Positions 5,734-6,608 of a stretch of DNA of 6,608 bases are shown piece by piece. The position numbers were made by a program, and so were the translations under genes. The notes under the pieces are model-generated. The model had not been told where the DNA came from, ran no database searches, and saw only the letters and a list, made by a program, of their open reading frames with translations. Source of the DNA: Oscillospiraceae bacterium (GTDB lineage: Bacteria > Bacillota > Clostridia > Oscillospirales > Ruminococcaceae); NCBI GenBank assembly GCA_031285645.1, contig JAITVU010000020.1, positions 1-6,608 on the forward strand, written 5' to 3'. Position 1 is the stretch's first letter; each line of letters begins with the position of its first letter.

Positions 5734-5768
5734 GAAGAGAGGACAATGTGTTAGATTGCCCTCTCTTC
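5734..5768 (-). other. Spacer hairpin between the two tRNAs
   Basis: On the - strand GAAGAGAGGGCAAT (5768-5755) pairs with ATTGTCCTCTCTTC (5747-5734) around a 7-base loop, giving 14 pairs with one G-U. The + strand has a mismatch at the same place, which suggests an RNA structure of the tRNA transcript. It nearly fills the 46-nt spacer, leaving six and five bases. No U-run follows, so it is not a terminator. A role in tRNA processing is inference. Confidence 0.7.
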
Positions 5769-5774
5769 ATTATG

Positions 5775-5852
<78 letters not shown>

Positions 5853-5870
5853 ACAGTAAGACACTTAGAT

Positions 5871-5899
5871 ATAATACATGATTTTTCCTGGTTCGTCAA
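5871..5899 (-). promoter_or_regulatory. Promoter of the tRNA-His/tRNA-Gln operon
   Basis: On the - strand TTGACG (5899-5894) and TATTAT (5876-5871) are separated by 17 bp; each hexamer differs from the sigma-A consensus at one base. Transcription is expected to begin near 5864, about 12 nt before tRNA-His. Confidence 0.85.
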
Positions 5900-6038
5900 C
5901 ATCTTAGGAAAAATATTATCGACTGATCATAAAGCCTGATCCTCAAGTACATTAGCCGGCCGCAAAACTGTTATTTTATTCTTTCCGGCCAGGCGTAAGA
6001 CAACTTGCTGAAAATATTGTTATTTCGCATTACTTATA

Positions 6039-6067
6039 TTGACAAATGCGCGTAAACAGCATATTAT
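6039..6067 (+). promoter_or_regulatory. Near-consensus sigma-A type promoter of the flagellin gene
   Basis: A perfect -35 TTGACA (6039-6044), a 17-bp spacer and -10 TATTAT (6062-6067). Transcription would start near 6074, giving a leader of about 46 nt. A sigma-28/SigD type site (TAAA, 15 bp, GCCGATAT), usual for flagellin, was looked for; TAAA occurs at 6053-6056 but no matching -10 follows. Confidence 0.8.
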
Positions 6068-6120
6068 AAGGATGTATAGTAATATATTTTTGAGTGTTTA
6101 CACATAAAGGAGGTTACAAT

Positions 6121-6608
6121 ATGACTATCACCCAAATGGCAAACATGAATTTTTCATATCGCAATATGTACGTCAACCAGATGTCCGCTACTAAAAGTCT
6201 GAGAAACCTTTCTTCCGGATATAGAATAAACAGCGCTGCCGATGATGCCGCCGGCCTTGCCGTGTCCGAGAAAATGCGGGGGCAGATTACAGGGCTCTCA
6301 AAGGCCTACACCAATACCCAAAACGCGATTTCACTTGTTCAGACAGCCGAAGGAAATCTTATTGAATCATCCGATATCCTCACACGCATGAAGGAGATCA
6401 CCGTTCAGGCGTCTAACGGTACATATACGGACGAACAGCGCCAACTTCTGAATAAGGAAATGACCGCGCTTAAAAGCGAACTGAACCGCATTTCCGGCTC
6501 CTCGAATTACAATGGCATCAATTTGCTTGATGGCAGCCTGGGCGGCAAGCAAGGCGAGGCCGGTATGTTGAGCCTCGGTGTCACGGGCGTTTCAACGGCC
6601 GCCACCAA
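6121..6608 (+). CDS. hag: Flagellin, N-terminal part (3'-truncated by the window edge)
   Basis: 162 full codons are visible, open to the right edge. AAAGGAGGT (6106-6114) lies six bases before ATG. Residues 1-40 form the D0 helix, with the hallmark LSSGYRINSAADDAAGLAVS at 30-49 followed by EKMRGQI. Residues 50-140 are the D1 helices, with NAISLVQTAEGNL (68-80), RMKEITVQASNGT (89-101) and the conserved NRISGSSNYNGINLLDG (122-138). The C-terminal D1/D0 half lies outside. The protein is exported by the flagellar type III apparatus and polymerises into the filament. The extreme N-terminus (MTITQMANMNFSYRNM) differs from the usual MRINHN-type start. Residues Arg89, Ile93 and Glu113 align with positions known to contact TLR5 in other flagellins, with Leu replaced by Ile. 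It has its own promoter, so it is probably the first gene of its unit. The symbol hag (fliC in other groups) is by family. Confidence 0.95.
   Translation, partial: MTITQMANMNFSYRNMYVNQMSATKSLRNLSSGYRINSAADDAAGLAVSEKMRGQITGLSKAYTNTQNAISLVQTAEGNLIESSDILTRMKEITVQASNGTYTDEQRQLLNKEMTALKSELNRISGSSNYNGINLLDGSLGGKQGEAGMLSLGVTGVSTAAT

Noticed and set aside
5927..6024. A - strand open frame of 30 codons reading QYFQQVVLRLAGKNKITVL and ending LEDQAL before a TGA, between the tRNA and flagellin promoters.
   Set aside because: The peptide looks protein-like, but it follows a stop codon, has no start with ribosome-binding site and is short enough to be chance or a gene relic.

Overview
The window reads as chromosomal DNA of a flagellated Gram-positive anaerobe, most likely a Clostridia member of mixed GC (Oscillospiraceae or Lachnospiraceae-like). 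The reasons are the gene families (DUF4349 membrane protein, PAS/HD-GYP regulator, AgrC-type kinase, Firmicute-style flagellin), strong GGAGG ribosome-binding sites, sigma-A type promoters and tRNA genes with encoded CCA. The exact taxon is inference.

Layout. (1) 2-889, + strand: 3' part of a DUF4349 membrane-anchored protein. (2) 890-1200: a gene-free stretch packed with palindromes. Two consecutive blocks (917-999 and 1007-1090) each fold on paper into a closing stem around three hairpins with almost no unpaired bases, and they have mirror-image arm order. A strong intrinsic terminator (1100-1137) and a probable promoter follow. (3) 1242-3263, + strand: a PAS-PAS-(half GGDEF)-HD-GYP protein, in which the GGDEF domain stops before its catalytic signature and joins in frame to a complete HD-GYP phosphodiesterase. 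(4) 3379-4686, + strand: an AT-rich AgrC-like membrane histidine kinase with no response regulator or peptide-signal genes in view, closed by a strong terminator. (5) 4761-5254, - strand: a stand-alone phage antirepressor C-terminal (ANT/KilAC-like) domain protein and a possible 56-residue ORF joined by an ATGA overlap. (6) 5598-5899, - strand: a tRNA-His/tRNA-Gln operon with near-consensus promoter, a strand-specific spacer hairpin and a terminator. (7) 6039-6608, + strand: near-consensus sigma-A promoter and the 5' part of a flagellin gene, cut by the window edge.

How the parts may work together. The HD-GYP protein (c-di-GMP breakdown), the AgrC-like kinase (possible peptide sensing) and flagellin (motility) are compatible with control of a motile/sessile switch, but they sit in separate transcription units and no direct link is visible. 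The stretch from about 3264 to 5600 is more AT-rich than its flanks and holds a phage-type gene beside tRNA genes, so it may be acquired DNA; no integrase, att sites or IS ends were found.

The best candidate for something undescribed is the pair of cloverleaf-like palindromic modules at 917-1090.
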